A stretch of 64,000 nt of DNA from Streptomyces prunicolor NBRC 13075 (GCF_000367365.1 NZ_BARF01000005.1:1-64000); one strand, 5' to 3'. Positions 15,844 through 25,322 are shown, counted from the stretch's first letter. Numbers and translations are program-made. The notes: a model not told the origin generated them from the sequence alone.

Positions 15844-15884
15844 GGCAGCCCCGGCCGTGGGCCGGAGACCGGTGTTCTGGGTGC

Positions 15885-16046
15885 TCCTTCTCCGACCTGG
15901 AACTCGACTCGCTCGTGATGGTCGAGCTCTCGGTGATCCTGCAGCGGCAGTACGGCGTGCTCGTCCCCGAGGAGGAACTCGCCGACGCCCGGGACGTGAA
16001 CGACATCGTGTCCCTGATGGAGGACCGGCGCACCGCGGCCGCCTAG
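15885..16046 (+). pseudogene. C-terminal remnant of an acyl carrier protein
   Basis: About 53 residues in frame: SFSDLELDSLVMVELS, carrying the DSL phosphopantetheine-Ser motif, then LQRQYGVLVPEEELADARDV and NDIVSLMEDRR before TAG. This is helix 2 onward of an ACP. The first helix and any start codon are missing; upstream bases run straight into the truncated TetR gene on the other strand. It points to loss of a polyketide or fatty-acid-like biosynthetic gene set. Confidence 0.75.
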
Positions 16047-16118
16047 CCGACCGACCCCGTCCCCGGGTGCGGCCGCCGACCGAGTCGGCGGCCGCACCCG
16101 TACGAGAAGGAGGAGCTC

Positions 16119-16583
16119 ATGAACTCCCCGCAGACCACCTCACCGGCGACCGTCCCGACGACGGCCGACCGACTCGACCTGATCACCGTCTGCTCGCGGC
16201 TCGGGCACCACGTCGACTTCCGCGAATGGGACCGGCTGCCCGCCCTGTTCGCCCCGTCCGTACTCGTGCGCCACACCGGTTCCGACACCCCGGGCGAGCC
16301 CGTGCCGACACCCCGCGACGCCGTCGTGGCGCAGTGGCGCGAGGCCCGCGAGAGGGTGCTGGCCACCCATCACCTCGTGACCAACCACCTGGTGTCCGTG
16401 ACCGGCGACACCGCCACGGCCACCGCCATGTTCCAGTCCACCCATGTCGTCCCCGGCGAGAGCGGCCCGCGTCGGCTGGCCCGAGGCGGCCGCTACGTCT
16501 ACGGGTTCGCCCGCACCGCCACCGGCTGGCAGATCACCGCGATCACCATCGAGGTCCTCTGGGACGACCGCACCCTGGCATGA
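16119..16583 (+). CDS. SnoaL-like (NTF2-fold) protein
   Basis: A 154-aa protein with the SnoaL/NTF2 signature: DRLDLITVCSRLGHHVDFREWDRLPALFAPS, then H-rich ATHHLVTNHLVSVTGDTATAT and a C-terminal strand pair (GRYVYGFARTATGWQITAITIEV, cited in part). Such folds act as cyclases or hydroxylases in polyketide pathways or as stand-alone enzymes. It sits 72 nt after the ACP remnant with GAAGGAGG before the ATG, so it may be an intact survivor of the same lost cluster. Confidence 0.8.
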   Translation: MNSPQTTSPATVPTTADRLDLITVCSRLGHHVDFREWDRLPALFAPSVLVRHTGSDTPGEPVPTPRDAVVAQWREARERVLATHHLVTNHLVSVTGDTATATAMFQSTHVVPGESGPRRLARGGRYVYGFARTATGWQITAITIEVLWDDRTLA

Positions 16584-16678
16584 CCGAACCCCGCCCGGCC
16601 GCGATGGCGCGGCTGGGCGGGGCCGGAGGACCGCCGGGCGGACGGACGGGGGAACGGACGCCCGCCCGACGGCCGGCC

Positions 16679-18085
16679 TCAGCCGGCGGTGGCCCGTCGG
16701 CCCGGCAGCAGGAACACGGCCGCCAGCGCGGACGCCGTGAGCAGCACCGCGGCCACGGCCAGGCTCACCCGCATCCCGTCGGTGAAGGACGCGCCGCTGC
16801 CGATCAGGGCCCCGAAGACGGCCACGGAGAGCGCGCCGCCGACCTGCCGGGCGGTGTTGAGCACACCCGCCGCCGTACCGGCACGGTCCGCCGGGACGCC
16901 GTCGAGCATCGTCGCGGTGAGCGGCGGCACCGCGAGCGCACCGGCGATGCCCAGCGGGATCACGGTGAGCGCCAGCAGCGCGGTGGGCGTGGCCCGGTCG
17001 ACCGTCAGCAGCCCGAGCAGACCCAGCGCCGTACCGATCTGCCCGGCCACCAACGGCACCTTCGGTCCGAACCGGCGTGCGGCCCAGGCCGCCACGAACA
17101 GGTTGACCACCGCCACCAGTGCCGTCATGGGCACGAACATCAGCCCCGCGCTCAGCGCCGACTGCCCGCGGACCTGCTGGAAGAAGAGGCTCAGCACGAA
17201 CACGATCCCGTAGAACACCGCGTTGATGGCGAAGCCCACCGCCACGCACACCGACACCGTGCGCGACCTGAACAGCGACAGCGGCACCATCGGCTGCTTC
17301 TGACGGGCCTCGACGACCAGGAAGACGACCGCCGCGGCCACCGCGACCAGCAGCGTCAGCAGCACGGCGGGCGAACCGAACCCGTGCGCCCCGCCGTCGA
17401 TCACGCCGTACGTCAGGGCGCCCAGCGCGACCACACCGGCCAGCTGACCGGGCAGGTCCACCGGAGCGGGCCGACCGGCCGAGCGCGGCACCCGGGCCAG
17501 CAGCACCAGCGCGAGCACGCCCACCGGCAGATTGATGAAGAAGACCCCGCGCCAGCTCCACGCGCTGGTCAGCGCACCGCCCAGCACCGGCCCCAGCGCG
17601 CCCGCGATGGCACCTCCGGCGGTCCACACGGCGATGGCCCTGGCACGTGCGCCCGCCTCCGGGAACGCCTGCCGGACCAGTGCCAGCGAGGCCGGCATCA
17701 TGACCGCGGCGGCGGCACCCTGCACCAGTCGCGCCACGACCAGCAGAGACAGCGACGGCGCAAGACCGCAGGCGGCCGACGCCAGTGTGAAGACCACCAT
17801 CCCGCCGCCGAAGGCACGGCTCGCCCCGATCCGGTCGGACAGCGCCCCCGCGGACACCATCAGGGCGGCGAACATCAGCGTGTAGCCGTCCACCACCCAC
17901 TGCAGTCCGGTCATGCCCCCGCTGAGGCTGTGACCGATGGCGGGCAGCGACACGTTGACGACGAGCGCGTCGAGCGCGATGACGAAGAAGCCCAGCAACG
18001 AGGCCACCAGGACCGTCGCCGGGCTGGCACCCCTGGGGCTGGCGGGCGCCGCCTGGCGGCGGGCCGGTGTGGTGACAGTGGACAT
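16679..18085 (-). CDS. MFS exporter, DHA2-like
   Basis: A 468-aa membrane protein with many hydrophobic helices. Helix 1 holds LDALVVNVSLPAIGHSL, the following loop SDRIGASRAFGGG, and helix 5 AGALGPVLGGALT, as in EmrB/QacA-type efflux pumps. ATG at 18085 has AGGGAG upstream. It is divergent from the XRE-type regulator at 18275 with a shared 189-bp intergenic region, a common regulator/exporter pairing. The substrate is unknown. Confidence 0.9.
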   Translation of the reverse strand: MSTVTTPARRQAAPASPRGASPATVLVASLLGFFVIALDALVVNVSLPAIGHSLSGGMTGLQWVVDGYTLMFAALMVSAGALSDRIGASRAFGGGMVVFTLASAACGLAPSLSLLVVARLVQGAAAAVMMPASLALVRQAFPEAGARARAIAVWTAGGAIAGALGPVLGGALTSAWSWRGVFFINLPVGVLALVLLARVPRSAGRPAPVDLPGQLAGVVALGALTYGVIDGGAHGFGSPAVLLTLLVAVAAAVVFLVVEARQKQPMVPLSLFRSRTVSVCVAVGFAINAVFYGIVFVLSLFFQQVRGQSALSAGLMFVPMTALVAVVNLFVAAWAARRFGPKVPLVAGQIGTALGLLGLLTVDRATPTALLALTVIPLGIAGALAVPPLTATMLDGVPADRAGTAAGVLNTARQVGGALSVAVFGALIGSGASFTDGMRVSLAVAAVLLTASALAAVFLLPGRRATAG

Positions 18086-18274
18086 CGGAGTCTCCCTGAG
18101 TCGGAAGGGGGCGGGTCGGACGGACCGGAAGGAGTGGCCCGACCGGACGTCCTCCACGCTGCCCGGGACGCCGGAAACCAGGAAGACCGCGCTCGTCCGG
18201 GACCCGACGAGGGGGGATCCGGCAGGTCCCCCTTCGACCTTCCACACGGCGCGGGGCCTTGCGAGACTGGGGGC

Positions 18275-19168
18275 ATGAGCGATCAGGCGAACCAGTCGAG
18301 CCAGGCCAACGCGCTGGGGACGTTCCTGCGCGCCCGCCGCGCGGCCCTGCGTCCCGAACAGCTGGGACTGCCCGTCGGCACCAGCACCAGGCGGGCCCCG
18401 GGGCTGCGCCGTGAGGAACTGGCCGCGCTCGCCGGAGTGAGCGTCGACTACTACATCCGGCTGGAGCGCGGCAAGGACACCCGGCCGGGCCCCGCGGTCG
18501 TCAACGCCCTCGCCACCGTGCTGCGCCTGTCCGAGGAGGAGGTGGACCACCTGCACGGTCTCGTCGCCCAGAGCGCGACCGGTGCCACGCCGGCTGCCGC
18601 CCGCCCTGGTGTCTCCCGCTCCGTGCGCCCCGGTGTGAAACAGCTGATGGAGGGGCTGCGGCCGTTCCCCGCCTACGTCGTCAGCCGGACGAACGACCTG
18701 CTGGCCGCCAACCCCGCGGGGCTGCGGCTGCTGGCCGGCATGGAGAGCTGGCCCGCCCGGCGCCGCAACATCGTCCGGCACATGTTCCTGCACCCGGGCG
18801 CCCGCCGGCTGTACGTCGACTGGGAGCAGCTCGCCCCGGGCACGGTCGCCCACCTGCGCGCCATGTCGGCCGCGGATCCCGACTCCCCCGAACTGACCGA
18901 GCTGGTGGACGAGTTGATGGTCAAGAGCGAGGACTTCGCCCGTCTCTGGGAGCGGTACGAGGTCCGCTCGCGTGACGCGGGCAAGAAGCGCTTCCACCAC
19001 CCGTCGGTCGGCTCCCTCACCCTCGGGTTTGAGGTGATGCACCTTTCCCATGCCGAGGGCCAGCGGCTCATCGCCTTCCACGCGGTGCCGGGCAGCGCCG
19101 ATCACGACGCCGTGGTTCTGCTCGACATGGCGATGACCCCCGCCGAGTCGGCCTCCGTCGACACCTGA
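18275..19168 (+). CDS. XRE-family regulator with MmyB-like ligand domain
   Basis: A 297-aa protein. The N-terminal HTH (residues ~12-75) contains LGTFLRARRAALRPEQLG, RRAPGLRREELAALAGVSVDYYIRLE (in part) and RGKDTRPGPAVVNALATVL, the hallmark of this actinobacterial family. The C-terminal half (RPFPAYVVSRTNDLLAANPAG, LYVDWEQLAPGTVA, FHHPSVGSLTL) is the MmyB-like ligand-binding domain. It is divergent from the MFS gene and probably controls it. Confidence 0.9.
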   Translation: MSDQANQSSQANALGTFLRARRAALRPEQLGLPVGTSTRRAPGLRREELAALAGVSVDYYIRLERGKDTRPGPAVVNALATVLRLSEEEVDHLHGLVAQSATGATPAAARPGVSRSVRPGVKQLMEGLRPFPAYVVSRTNDLLAANPAGLRLLAGMESWPARRRNIVRHMFLHPGARRLYVDWEQLAPGTVAHLRAMSAADPDSPELTELVDELMVKSEDFARLWERYEVRSRDAGKKRFHHPSVGSLTLGFEVMHLSHAEGQRLIAFHAVPGSADHDAVVLLDMAMTPAESASVDT

Positions 19169-19184
19169 CCGTCGGCAGGCCCGC

Positions 19185-19817
19185 TCAGTAGGCCACGCCC
19201 ACCCCCTGTTTCACCGTCCGGGGATCGTCGGTCATCGCCAGCATCGCGTGGGCGACATCGGCCCGCGCGATGAACCGGCCCTTGTCCGGGAAGCCGCCCA
19301 CGACCGTCCTGTACGTGCCCGTCACCGGCTTGTTCTGCAGGCGTGGCGGGCGGACGCTCGTCCAGTCGGTGGCGCCGGCGGCGAGGGCCGCCTCCATCTC
19401 GCGTAGGTCGTCGTAGACGTCCTTCAGGAGGGCCGAGATCAGCCCGCGCGCGGTGCGGTCGAGGAGCCCGGCGCCCTCCGGGTCCGGGCCGATCGGACCG
19501 GCGCTCACCACCAGCACCCGGCGCACCCCCTCCGCCTCCATGGCCGCCAGGACCGTCCGTGTGAGCCGGGTCGCGACCCCCGCGTCCTTGCGGCTGCGCG
19601 CCCCGAGCCCGGACAGGACCGCGTCCCGGCCCGCGACCGCCGGGCGCACCGCCTCCGGGTCGGTGAGGTCCGCGCGGAACACCTCGAGGCCCGCGCCCCG
19701 CACGGTCAGCCGCGCCGGGTCCCGTACGACCGCCGTGACCTCGTGGCCCGAGGCCAGCGCCTGGCGGACGATCTCCTGACCGATGCCTCCAGTGGCACCG
19801 AAAACGGTGAGCTTCAT
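19185..19817 (-). CDS. NAD(P)-binding oxidoreductase (atypical SDR)
   Basis: A 210-aa Rossmann protein with GATGGIGQEIVRQAL at residues 7-21, the strand-2 end VVRDPARL, ADLTDPEAV, DAVLSGLG, VLVVSAGPIG and WTSVRPPRL. No YxxxK is seen; it resembles NmrA/flavin reductase-like proteins. ATG at 19817 matches the fold start MKLTVFGATG. It is divergent from a TetR gene with two palindromes between them, so repression by that TetR is likely. Confidence 0.87.
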   Translation of the reverse strand: MKLTVFGATGGIGQEIVRQALASGHEVTAVVRDPARLTVRGAGLEVFRADLTDPEAVRPAVAGRDAVLSGLGARSRKDAGVATRLTRTVLAAMEAEGVRRVLVVSAGPIGPDPEGAGLLDRTARGLISALLKDVYDDLREMEAALAAGATDWTSVRPPRLQNKPVTGTYRTVVGGFPDKGRFIARADVAHAMLAMTDDPRTVKQGVGVAY

Positions 19818-19843
19818 GGCGCACTCCTGTCGCTGAACGAGGT

Positions 19844-19898
19844 GGGTGAGCATTCACTCACCCCTGCCTCCCTCTAGAGTGGGTAAGCGCTCACCCAC
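19844..19898. promoter_or_regulatory. Two palindromic TetR operators between divergent genes
   Basis: GGGTGAG-N6-CTCACCC at 19844-19863 and GTGGGTAAGCGCTCACCCAC at 19879-19898 share the half-site GGGTRAG. They sit between the oxidoreductase start (19817) and the TetR start (19923), placed to control both directions. Confidence 0.75.
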
Positions 19899-19922
19899 CC
19901 GTCAAGCCCGAACGGACCGGAC

Positions 19923-20579
19923 ATGGAATCCTTGGGCCCCATGCAGCAGAAACAGGCCGCGGAGCCCGCCGCGCAGAAACCCGCCAGGGTCCGCATCCTC
20001 GACGCCGCCCACGAGTTGATGCTCACCATCGGCCTGGCCAAGGCGACCACCAAGGAGATCGCGAAGGCAGCGGGCTGCTCCGAAGCCGCGCTCTACAAGT
20101 ACTTCGCCGGCAAGGAGGAGCTGTTCATCCACGTCCTCATGGAACGGCTGCCCCAGCTGACCCCACTGCTGCGCAGCCTCGCCGCCGAACCCGGACGGCA
20201 CTCCCTGGAGGACAACCTCACCGAGATCGCCCGCCAGGCGGCCCTCTTCTACGAGCAGAGCTTCCCGATCGCGGCCTCCTTGTACGCCGAGACCCAGCTC
20301 AAGCGCCGCCACGACGAGGCGCTGCGACAGCTCGGCTCGGGCCCCCACAAGCCGATCGAGGCCCTGGACGCCTATCTCCGCGCCGAACAGACCGCAGGCC
20401 GCGTCCGCCCCGACGCGGACACCTTCGCGGCCGCGTCCCTCCTCCTGGGCGCCTGCGCACAGCGCGCGTTCGCCTACGAGGCGGCGGAGAACGGCGTACG
20501 CCCGCCCGTCGACGAGTTCGCGTCCCGCCTGGCCCGGACGCTGCTGGGCGGAATCTCCGTTGCCGAGGACCCCTCCTGA
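19923..20579 (+). CDS. TetR-family regulator
   Basis: A 218-aa protein. The HTH spans residues ~22-65: VRILDAAHELMLTIGLAKAT, TKEIAKAAGCSEAALYKYFAG, KEELF. The C-terminal domain is all-helical with no recognised ligand motif. ATG at 19923 is used; ATG at 19941 (MQQKQAAEP) is an alternative. It probably represses itself and the divergent oxidoreductase. Confidence 0.88.
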   Translation: MESLGPMQQKQAAEPAAQKPARVRILDAAHELMLTIGLAKATTKEIAKAAGCSEAALYKYFAGKEELFIHVLMERLPQLTPLLRSLAAEPGRHSLEDNLTEIARQAALFYEQSFPIAASLYAETQLKRRHDEALRQLGSGPHKPIEALDAYLRAEQTAGRVRPDADTFAAASLLLGACAQRAFAYEAAENGVRPPVDEFASRLARTLLGGISVAEDPS

Positions 20580-20609
20580 CCGGGACCCTTGACCTATGAG
20601 GCACCCCAC

Positions 20610-21275
20610 ATGGAGCTGAGACTCCGCCAGTTCAGACCCCGGATCGGCCCGCACGAACACCGTGTCGTCCAGCCCGGGCAACCCCTGCGCCACACCTCAC
20701 TGCGCGACCCGGCGCCGTACGGGACGCTCCTGGGGGACCACGACGGGCTGAGCCGGCTGGCCGGGCTGTTCTCCTTCGCCGCGTACTCCCGGCACACCAT
20801 CGTGCATGTCCCGCTGCGCGAGAGCGTGCCGCCCGACGAGGGGTGCGGGGAGCTGGTCGATCTGGTGGTGGCCCACCAGGAGGCGGGGCTACGGCCCTCC
20901 AAGTGGCCCGAGCTGCGGCGGTCGCTCGGGCGCGGTACACCGCTCACCGTGCGCACGGACGAGGCCCGTACCGAGCGCCACGCGCGCGCGTGGGAGGAGC
21001 GGCCGTACGCCCGCGGTCAGTTGCGGCACACCACGCACGCGCGTACGTACTTCCTCATCGGCGACCGTGACGTCCTCGCCACCGCCGCCACCCACTTCGC
21101 CTACGCGGCCGGCTGGGGGCCGCGGGAGAAACGGGTCGTCAAAGGGCACCCGGCGTATGTGACCTCCCTGAGCAGCGAACTGCTTCCCTACCCGCACGGC
21201 TCGCGCCGCCCCGAGGTCGCGATCTGCTTCAAGCCGTATGCGCCCTACGCGCACTTCAAGCGACCGGGGCACTGA
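20610..21275 (+). CDS. Hypothetical protein of unknown family
   Basis: A 221-aa soluble protein, rich in Arg and His. It begins MELRLRQFRPRIGPHEHRVV and carries FSFAAYSRHTIVHVPLRESV, THARTYFLIGDRDVLATAA and AICFKPYAPYAHFKRPGH. No signal peptide, membrane segment or catalytic motif is recognised. GAGG lies 8 nt before the ATG at 20610. Its last 20 bp overlap the 3' end of the convergent add gene. Confidence 0.65.
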   Translation: MELRLRQFRPRIGPHEHRVVQPGQPLRHTSLRDPAPYGTLLGDHDGLSRLAGLFSFAAYSRHTIVHVPLRESVPPDEGCGELVDLVVAHQEAGLRPSKWPELRRSLGRGTPLTVRTDEARTERHARAWEERPYARGQLRHTTHARTYFLIGDRDVLATAATHFAYAAGWGPREKRVVKGHPAYVTSLSSELLPYPHGSRRPEVAICFKPYAPYAHFKRPGH

Positions 21276-22296
21276 GCCAGTCGTCGATGCCCGACAGCAG
21301 CTTGGTCTTCATGTCCTCTGGGGCCGCCGATCCGCGGACCGACTGCCGGGCCAGTTCGGCCAGTTCGCGGTCCGAGAAGCCGTGGTACCGGCGGGCGATC
21401 TCGTACTGGGCAGCCAGCCGGGAGCCGAACAGGAGCGGGTCGTCGGCGCCGAGCGCCAGCGGGACGCCCGCCTCGAAGAGGGTCCGCAGAGGCACGTCCT
21501 CGTGCTTCTCGTAGACGCCCAGCGCCACGTTCGACGCGGGGCACACCTCGCAGGTGATGCCCCGGTCGGCGAGCCGCTTCAGCAGCCGCGGGTCCTCCGC
21601 GGCGCGCACCCCGTGGCCGATCCGGGTCGCGTACAGGTCGTCCAGGCAGTCCCGCACCGAGGACGGGCCCGCCAGCTCGCCGCCGTGCGGTGCCGACAGC
21701 AGGCCGCCCTCCTGGGCGATCGCGAAGGCCCGGTCGAAGTCCCGTGCCATGCCCCGGCGTTCGTCGTTCGAGAGGCCGAAGCCGACCACGCCCTGGTCCG
21801 CGTACCGCACGGCCAGCCGGGCCAGCGTGCGCGCGTCCAGCGGGTGCTTCATCCGGTTCGCGGCCACCAGCACCCGCATCCCGAGCCCGGTCTCACGGGA
21901 GGTGGTCTCCACCGCGTCAAGGATGACCTCAAGGGCCGGGATCAGCCCGCCCAGGCGCGGTGCGTACGACGTCGGGTCCACCTGGATCTCCAGCCAGCCC
22001 GAGCCGTCCCTGACGTCCTCCTCGGCGGCCTCGCGGACCAGCCGCTGAATGTCCTCGGGCTCCCGCAGGCACGACCGCGCCGCGTCGTACAGCCGCTGGA
22101 AACGGAACCAGCCCCGCTCATCGGTCGCCCGCAGCTTCGGCGGCTCCCCACTGGTCAGCGCCTCGGTCAGGGCGTCGGGCAACCGCACCCCGTACTTGTC
22201 GGCGAGCTCCAGCACGGTGGTGGGCCGCATGGACCCGGTGAAGTGCAGGTGCAGATGGGCTTTCGGCAGTTCAGAGACATCACGTACGTGCTCCAT
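21256..22296 (-). CDS. add: Adenosine deaminase
   Basis: A 346-aa TIM-barrel enzyme that converts adenosine to inosine in purine salvage. Zinc and catalytic motifs are seen: AHLHLHFTGSM (HxH, residues ~13-23), SAPHGGELAG (third His and catalytic Glu region), GHGV (His) and LGADDPLLFG (metal Asp). The length is normal for the family. ATG at 22296 gives MEHVRDVSELPKAHLHLH. It lies between aspC and the hypothetical gene, the usual Streptomyces position. Confidence 0.93.
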   Translation of the reverse strand: MEHVRDVSELPKAHLHLHFTGSMRPTTVLELADKYGVRLPDALTEALTSGEPPKLRATDERGWFRFQRLYDAARSCLREPEDIQRLVREAAEEDVRDGSGWLEIQVDPTSYAPRLGGLIPALEVILDAVETTSRETGLGMRVLVAANRMKHPLDARTLARLAVRYADQGVVGFGLSNDERRGMARDFDRAFAIAQEGGLLSAPHGGELAGPSSVRDCLDDLYATRIGHGVRAAEDPRLLKRLADRGITCEVCPASNVALGVYEKHEDVPLRTLFEAGVPLALGADDPLLFGSRLAAQYEIARRYHGFSDRELAELARQSVRGSAAPEDMKTKLLSGIDDWLSAPVA

Positions 22297-22369
22297 CCGG
22301 GAATCCTGCCGTACGTTCCTGTCGTCCCGGTACCGCTTTCCCCGATCGTGGTCTTGCTCGCACAAAGCA

Positions 22370-22401
22370 GCGGGCCGCCTCCCCGGAGGGAAACGGCCCG
22401 C
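22370..22401 (-). terminator. Hairpin after aspC
   Basis: GCGGGCCG (22370-22377) pairs with CGGCCCGC (22394-22401), with a further CTCC/GGAG inner stem. It begins 26 nt past the aspC stop in the direction of transcription. Confidence 0.65.
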
Positions 22402-22426
22402 ACACGCGCGTGGAGCACGAAAAACG

Positions 22427-23653
22427 TCAGCCCTTGGCCTCCGCCAGCAGCTTCTGGATACGGCTGACGCCCTCGACGAGGTCCTCGTCACCCAGGGCGT
22501 ACGACAGCCGCAGGTAACCGGGGGTCCCGAAGGCCTCGCCCGGGACGACCGCGACCTCGGCCTCCTCCAGGATCAGCGCGGCCAGCTCGACCGAGTCCTG
22601 CGGGCGCTTGCCGCGGATCTCCTTGCCGAGCAGCTCCTTGACCGACGGGTAGACGTAGAACGCGCCCTCGGGCTCCGGGCAGAGCACGCCGTCGATCTCG
22701 TTGAGCATCCGCACGATCGTCTTGCGGCGCCGGTCGAAGGCCTCGCCCATCTTCGCGACGGCGTCCAGGTTGCCGGAGACGGCGGCCAGCGCGGCGACCT
22801 GGGCCACGTTCGAGACGTTCGAGGTGGCGTGCGACTGGAGGTTGGTCGCGGCCTTGACGACGTCCTTCGGGCCGATGATCCAGCCCACCCGCCAGCCGGT
22901 CATGGCGTACGTCTTGGCGACGCCGTTGACCACGATGCACTTGTCGCGCAGCTCGGGGAGGATCGCGGGCAGCGAGGTGAACTTCGCGTCGCCGTAGACG
23001 AGGTGCTCGTAGATCTCGTCCGTCATGACCCACAGGCCGTGCTCGACGGCCCAGCGGCCGATCGCCTCGGCCTCGGCCTCGCTGTAGACGGCGCCGGTCG
23101 GGTTGGACGGCGAGACGAAGAGGACGACCTTGGTGTTCTCGGTGCGGGCCGCCTCCAACTGCTCGACGGAGACGCGGTACCCGGTCGTCTCGTCGGCGAC
23201 GACGTCCACCGGGACACCGCCCGCGAGCCGGATCGACTCCGGGTACGTCGTCCAGTACGGCGCCGGGACGATGACCTCGTCGCCCGGGTCGAGGATCGCG
23301 GCGAAGGCCTCGTAGATGGCCTGCTTGCCGCCGTTGGTGACCAGGATCTGCGAGGCGTCCACCTCGTAGCCCGAGTCGCGCAGCGTCTTCGCGGCGATCG
23401 CGGCCTTCAGCTCCGGCAGACCGCCGGCCGGGGTGTAGCGGTGGTACTTGGGGTTCGAGCAGGCCTCGATGGCGGCCTGGACGACATAGTCCGGAGTCGG
23501 GAAGTCCGGTTCACCGGCGCCGAAGCCGATCACCGGACGTCCGGCGGCCTTGAGGGCCTTGGCCTTGGCGTCCACGGCGAGGGTGGCGGACTCGGAGATC
23601 GCGCCGACTCGGGCGGAGACCCGGCGCTCGGTGGGAGGGGTTGAGGCGCTCAT
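22427..23653 (-). CDS. aspC: Aspartate aminotransferase (PLP fold type I)
   Basis: A 408-aa aminotransferase of subfamily I-gamma type. Seen: [28 protein letters not shown], the Asn/Pro motif [10 protein letters not shown], the PLP-binding Lys in [14 protein letters not shown], and a C-terminal LRLSYA, which carries the substrate-carboxylate Arg. It should exchange amino groups between aspartate and 2-oxoglutarate. ATG at 23653 agrees with Streptomyces homologues ([17 protein letters not shown]). It points away from tRNA-Trp and secE. Confidence 0.93.
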   Translation of the reverse strand: MSASTPPTERRVSARVGAISESATLAVDAKAKALKAAGRPVIGFGAGEPDFPTPDYVVQAAIEACSNPKYHRYTPAGGLPELKAAIAAKTLRDSGYEVDASQILVTNGGKQAIYEAFAAILDPGDEVIVPAPYWTTYPESIRLAGGVPVDVVADETTGYRVSVEQLEAARTENTKVVLFVSPSNPTGAVYSEAEAEAIGRWAVEHGLWVMTDEIYEHLVYGDAKFTSLPAILPELRDKCIVVNGVAKTYAMTGWRVGWIIGPKDVVKAATNLQSHATSNVSNVAQVAALAAVSGNLDAVAKMGEAFDRRRKTIVRMLNEIDGVLCPEPEGAFYVYPSVKELLGKEIRGKRPQDSVELAALILEEAEVAVVPGEAFGTPGYLRLSYALGDEDLVEGVSRIQKLLAEAKG

Positions 23654-23798
23654 GGGGCCCATCGTTTCAGACCGGAAACGCGCCCGGCACACCGGTTTCA
23701 CAGACTGAACAGGATCGGGCAAGCGTGGAACAACCGTCCGGATTCCCGCCCCGGCCTGGGCGATCTTCCTCCGGCAATCCCCGTACAGGCACTTTCTG

Positions 23799-23828
23799 TT
23801 CGACGACCGGCCCCGGAACACGTACACT
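23799..23828 (+). promoter_or_regulatory. Possible promoter for tRNA-Trp/secE
   Basis: TTCGAC (23799-23804) and TACACT (23823-23828) are 18 bp apart. The -10 box is good and the -35 box weak. It lies 85 bp before tRNA-Trp. Confidence 0.4.
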
Positions 23829-23913
23829 CCTAGCTCGTTGGCCTTCAGCAGCCGCGCCCTATCTGGTGCACACCGAGCACCCGGGCGGATGCGGTACGTT
23901 GGGGACGTCACAA

Positions 23914-23986
23914 AGGGTCGTAGCTCAATTGGTAGAGCACCGGTCTCCAAAACCGGCGGTTGGGGGTTCAAGTCCCTCCGGCCCTG
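23914..23986 (+). tRNA. tRNA-Trp(CCA)
   Basis: A 73-nt cloverleaf. Acceptor AGGGTCG pairs with CGGCCCT (one T:G pair), discriminator G. The anticodon stem CCGGT/ACCGG holds loop CTCCAAA, anticodon CCA. The T-arm is GGGGGTTCAAGTCCCTC. It sits directly upstream of secE, a conserved actinobacterial order. Confidence 0.97.
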
Positions 23987-24099
23987 CTACACACACCTTC
24001 ACCAGGATGTGTGCGCAGCGCATGTACGTATAGCAATGTATCGCCGTGCGGCTCAGACCGGGCGCGGCACGGCCACGACCCGGGAACAGGTGAGGATGA

Positions 24100-24387
24100 A
24101 TGGCGGACGCCGTGGGCTCCATCGACATGCCTGATGCCCAGGACGAGGTGTCGGAGTCCAAGAAGAAGGCTCGCAAGGGCGGCAAGCGCGCCAAGAAGGG
24201 CCCGCTGAAGCGCCTCGGCATCTTCTACCGCCAGATCGTCGCGGAGCTCCGCAAGGTCGTCTGGCCGACGCGCAACCAGCTGACGACGTACACGACGGTG
24301 GTCATCGTCTTCGTCGTCATCATGATCGGTCTTGTGACCGTGATTGACTATGGACTCAATCACGCCGCGAAGTACGTCTTCGGCTGA
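24100..24387 (+). CDS. secE: Preprotein translocase subunit SecE
   Basis: A 95-aa protein with one C-terminal membrane helix ([20 protein letters not shown]). The conserved amphipathic motif just before it is [17 protein letters not shown]. The N-terminal 40 residues are Lys-rich ([15 protein letters not shown]). It stabilises SecY in the translocon. It is followed by nusG after 77 nt. Confidence 0.96.
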   Translation: MADAVGSIDMPDAQDEVSESKKKARKGGKRAKKGPLKRLGIFYRQIVAELRKVVWPTRNQLTTYTTVVIVFVVIMIGLVTVIDYGLNHAAKYVFG

Positions 24388-24464
24388 GGCCGGAAGCGAA
24401 GGGCGCCCTGACCGGCGCCCCTTTCGCGTGTTCCACCCCCATGTATCCAGGAAGAAGCAGCCAC

Positions 24465-25322
24465 GTGTCTGACCCGAACCTGAACGAGGCCGTCGAGCCG
24501 GACGAGTCCGTGGAAGACGAACTCGACATCGTCGAGGGCGCGGACGAGGACCTTGACGAGGTCGAGGCTGCAGACGCCGACGCGGGCGAGCCCGCCGAGG
24601 AAGCCGCCGTACACGTCGAGGACGAGGACGCGGAAGCGACCGAGGACCTCGACGACGAGGCCACGGCCGAGGACGACGAGGAAGAGGCCGAGCCGGCCGA
24701 ACCCGTCGACCCCGTCGTCGCCCTGCGCGAGGAACTGCGTCTCCTGCCCGGCGAGTGGTACGTCATCCACACGTACGCCGGTTACGAGAACCGCGTGAAG
24801 ACCAACCTGGAGCAGCGCGCCGTCTCGCTGAACGTCGAGGACTACATCTTCGCGGCCGAGGTGCCGCAAGAAGAGGTCGTCCAGATCAAGAACGGCGACC
24901 GCAAGACCATCAAGCAGAACAAGCTCCCGGGCTACGTCCTGGTCCGCATGGACCTGACGAACGAGTCCTGGGGCGTCGTCCGCAACACCCCCGGCGTCAC
25001 CGGCTTCGTGGGCAACGCCTACGACCCGTACCCGCTGACCCTGGACGAGATCGTCAAGATGCTCGCCCCGGAGGCCGAGGAGAAGGCCGCGCGTGAGGCC
25101 GCCGAGGCCGAGGGCAAGCCGATGCCGCAGCGCAAGGTCGAGGTCCAGGTGCTGGACTTCGAGGTGGGCGACTCGGTCACCGTCACGGACGGGCCGTTCG
25201 CGACGCTGCAGGCGACCATCAACGAGATCAACGCCGACTCGAAGAAGGTCAAGGGTCTCGTCGAGATCTTCGGCCGTGAGACGCCCGTTGAGCTTTCGTT
25301 CGATCAGATTCAGAAGAACTAG
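24465..25322 (+). CDS. nusG: Transcription elongation/termination factor NusG
   Basis: A 285-aa protein. A very acidic extension (residues 1-~85, Glu/Asp/Ala) precedes the NGN domain ([43 protein letters not shown]) and a C-terminal KOW domain ([19 protein letters not shown]). It couples RNA polymerase to Rho and the ribosome. GTG at 24465 ([10 protein letters not shown]) is preferred over ATG 24441 because Streptomyces NusG begins with this sequence and AGGAAG lies upstream. The long acidic tail is a known actinobacterial feature. Confidence 0.95.
   Translation: MSDPNLNEAVEPDESVEDELDIVEGADEDLDEVEAADADAGEPAEEAAVHVEDEDAEATEDLDDEATAEDDEEEAEPAEPVDPVVALREELRLLPGEWYVIHTYAGYENRVKTNLEQRAVSLNVEDYIFAAEVPQEEVVQIKNGDRKTIKQNKLPGYVLVRMDLTNESWGVVRNTPGVTGFVGNAYDPYPLTLDEIVKMLAPEAEEKAAREAAEAEGKPMPQRKVEVQVLDFEVGDSVTVTDGPFATLQATINEINADSKKVKGLVEIFGRETPVELSFDQIQKN

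Noticed and set aside
15704..18274. Long N-terminal extension of the XRE regulator frame
   Set aside because: The frame is open by composition only; conserved sequence begins at the ATG 18275, and the MFS gene occupies the other strand.
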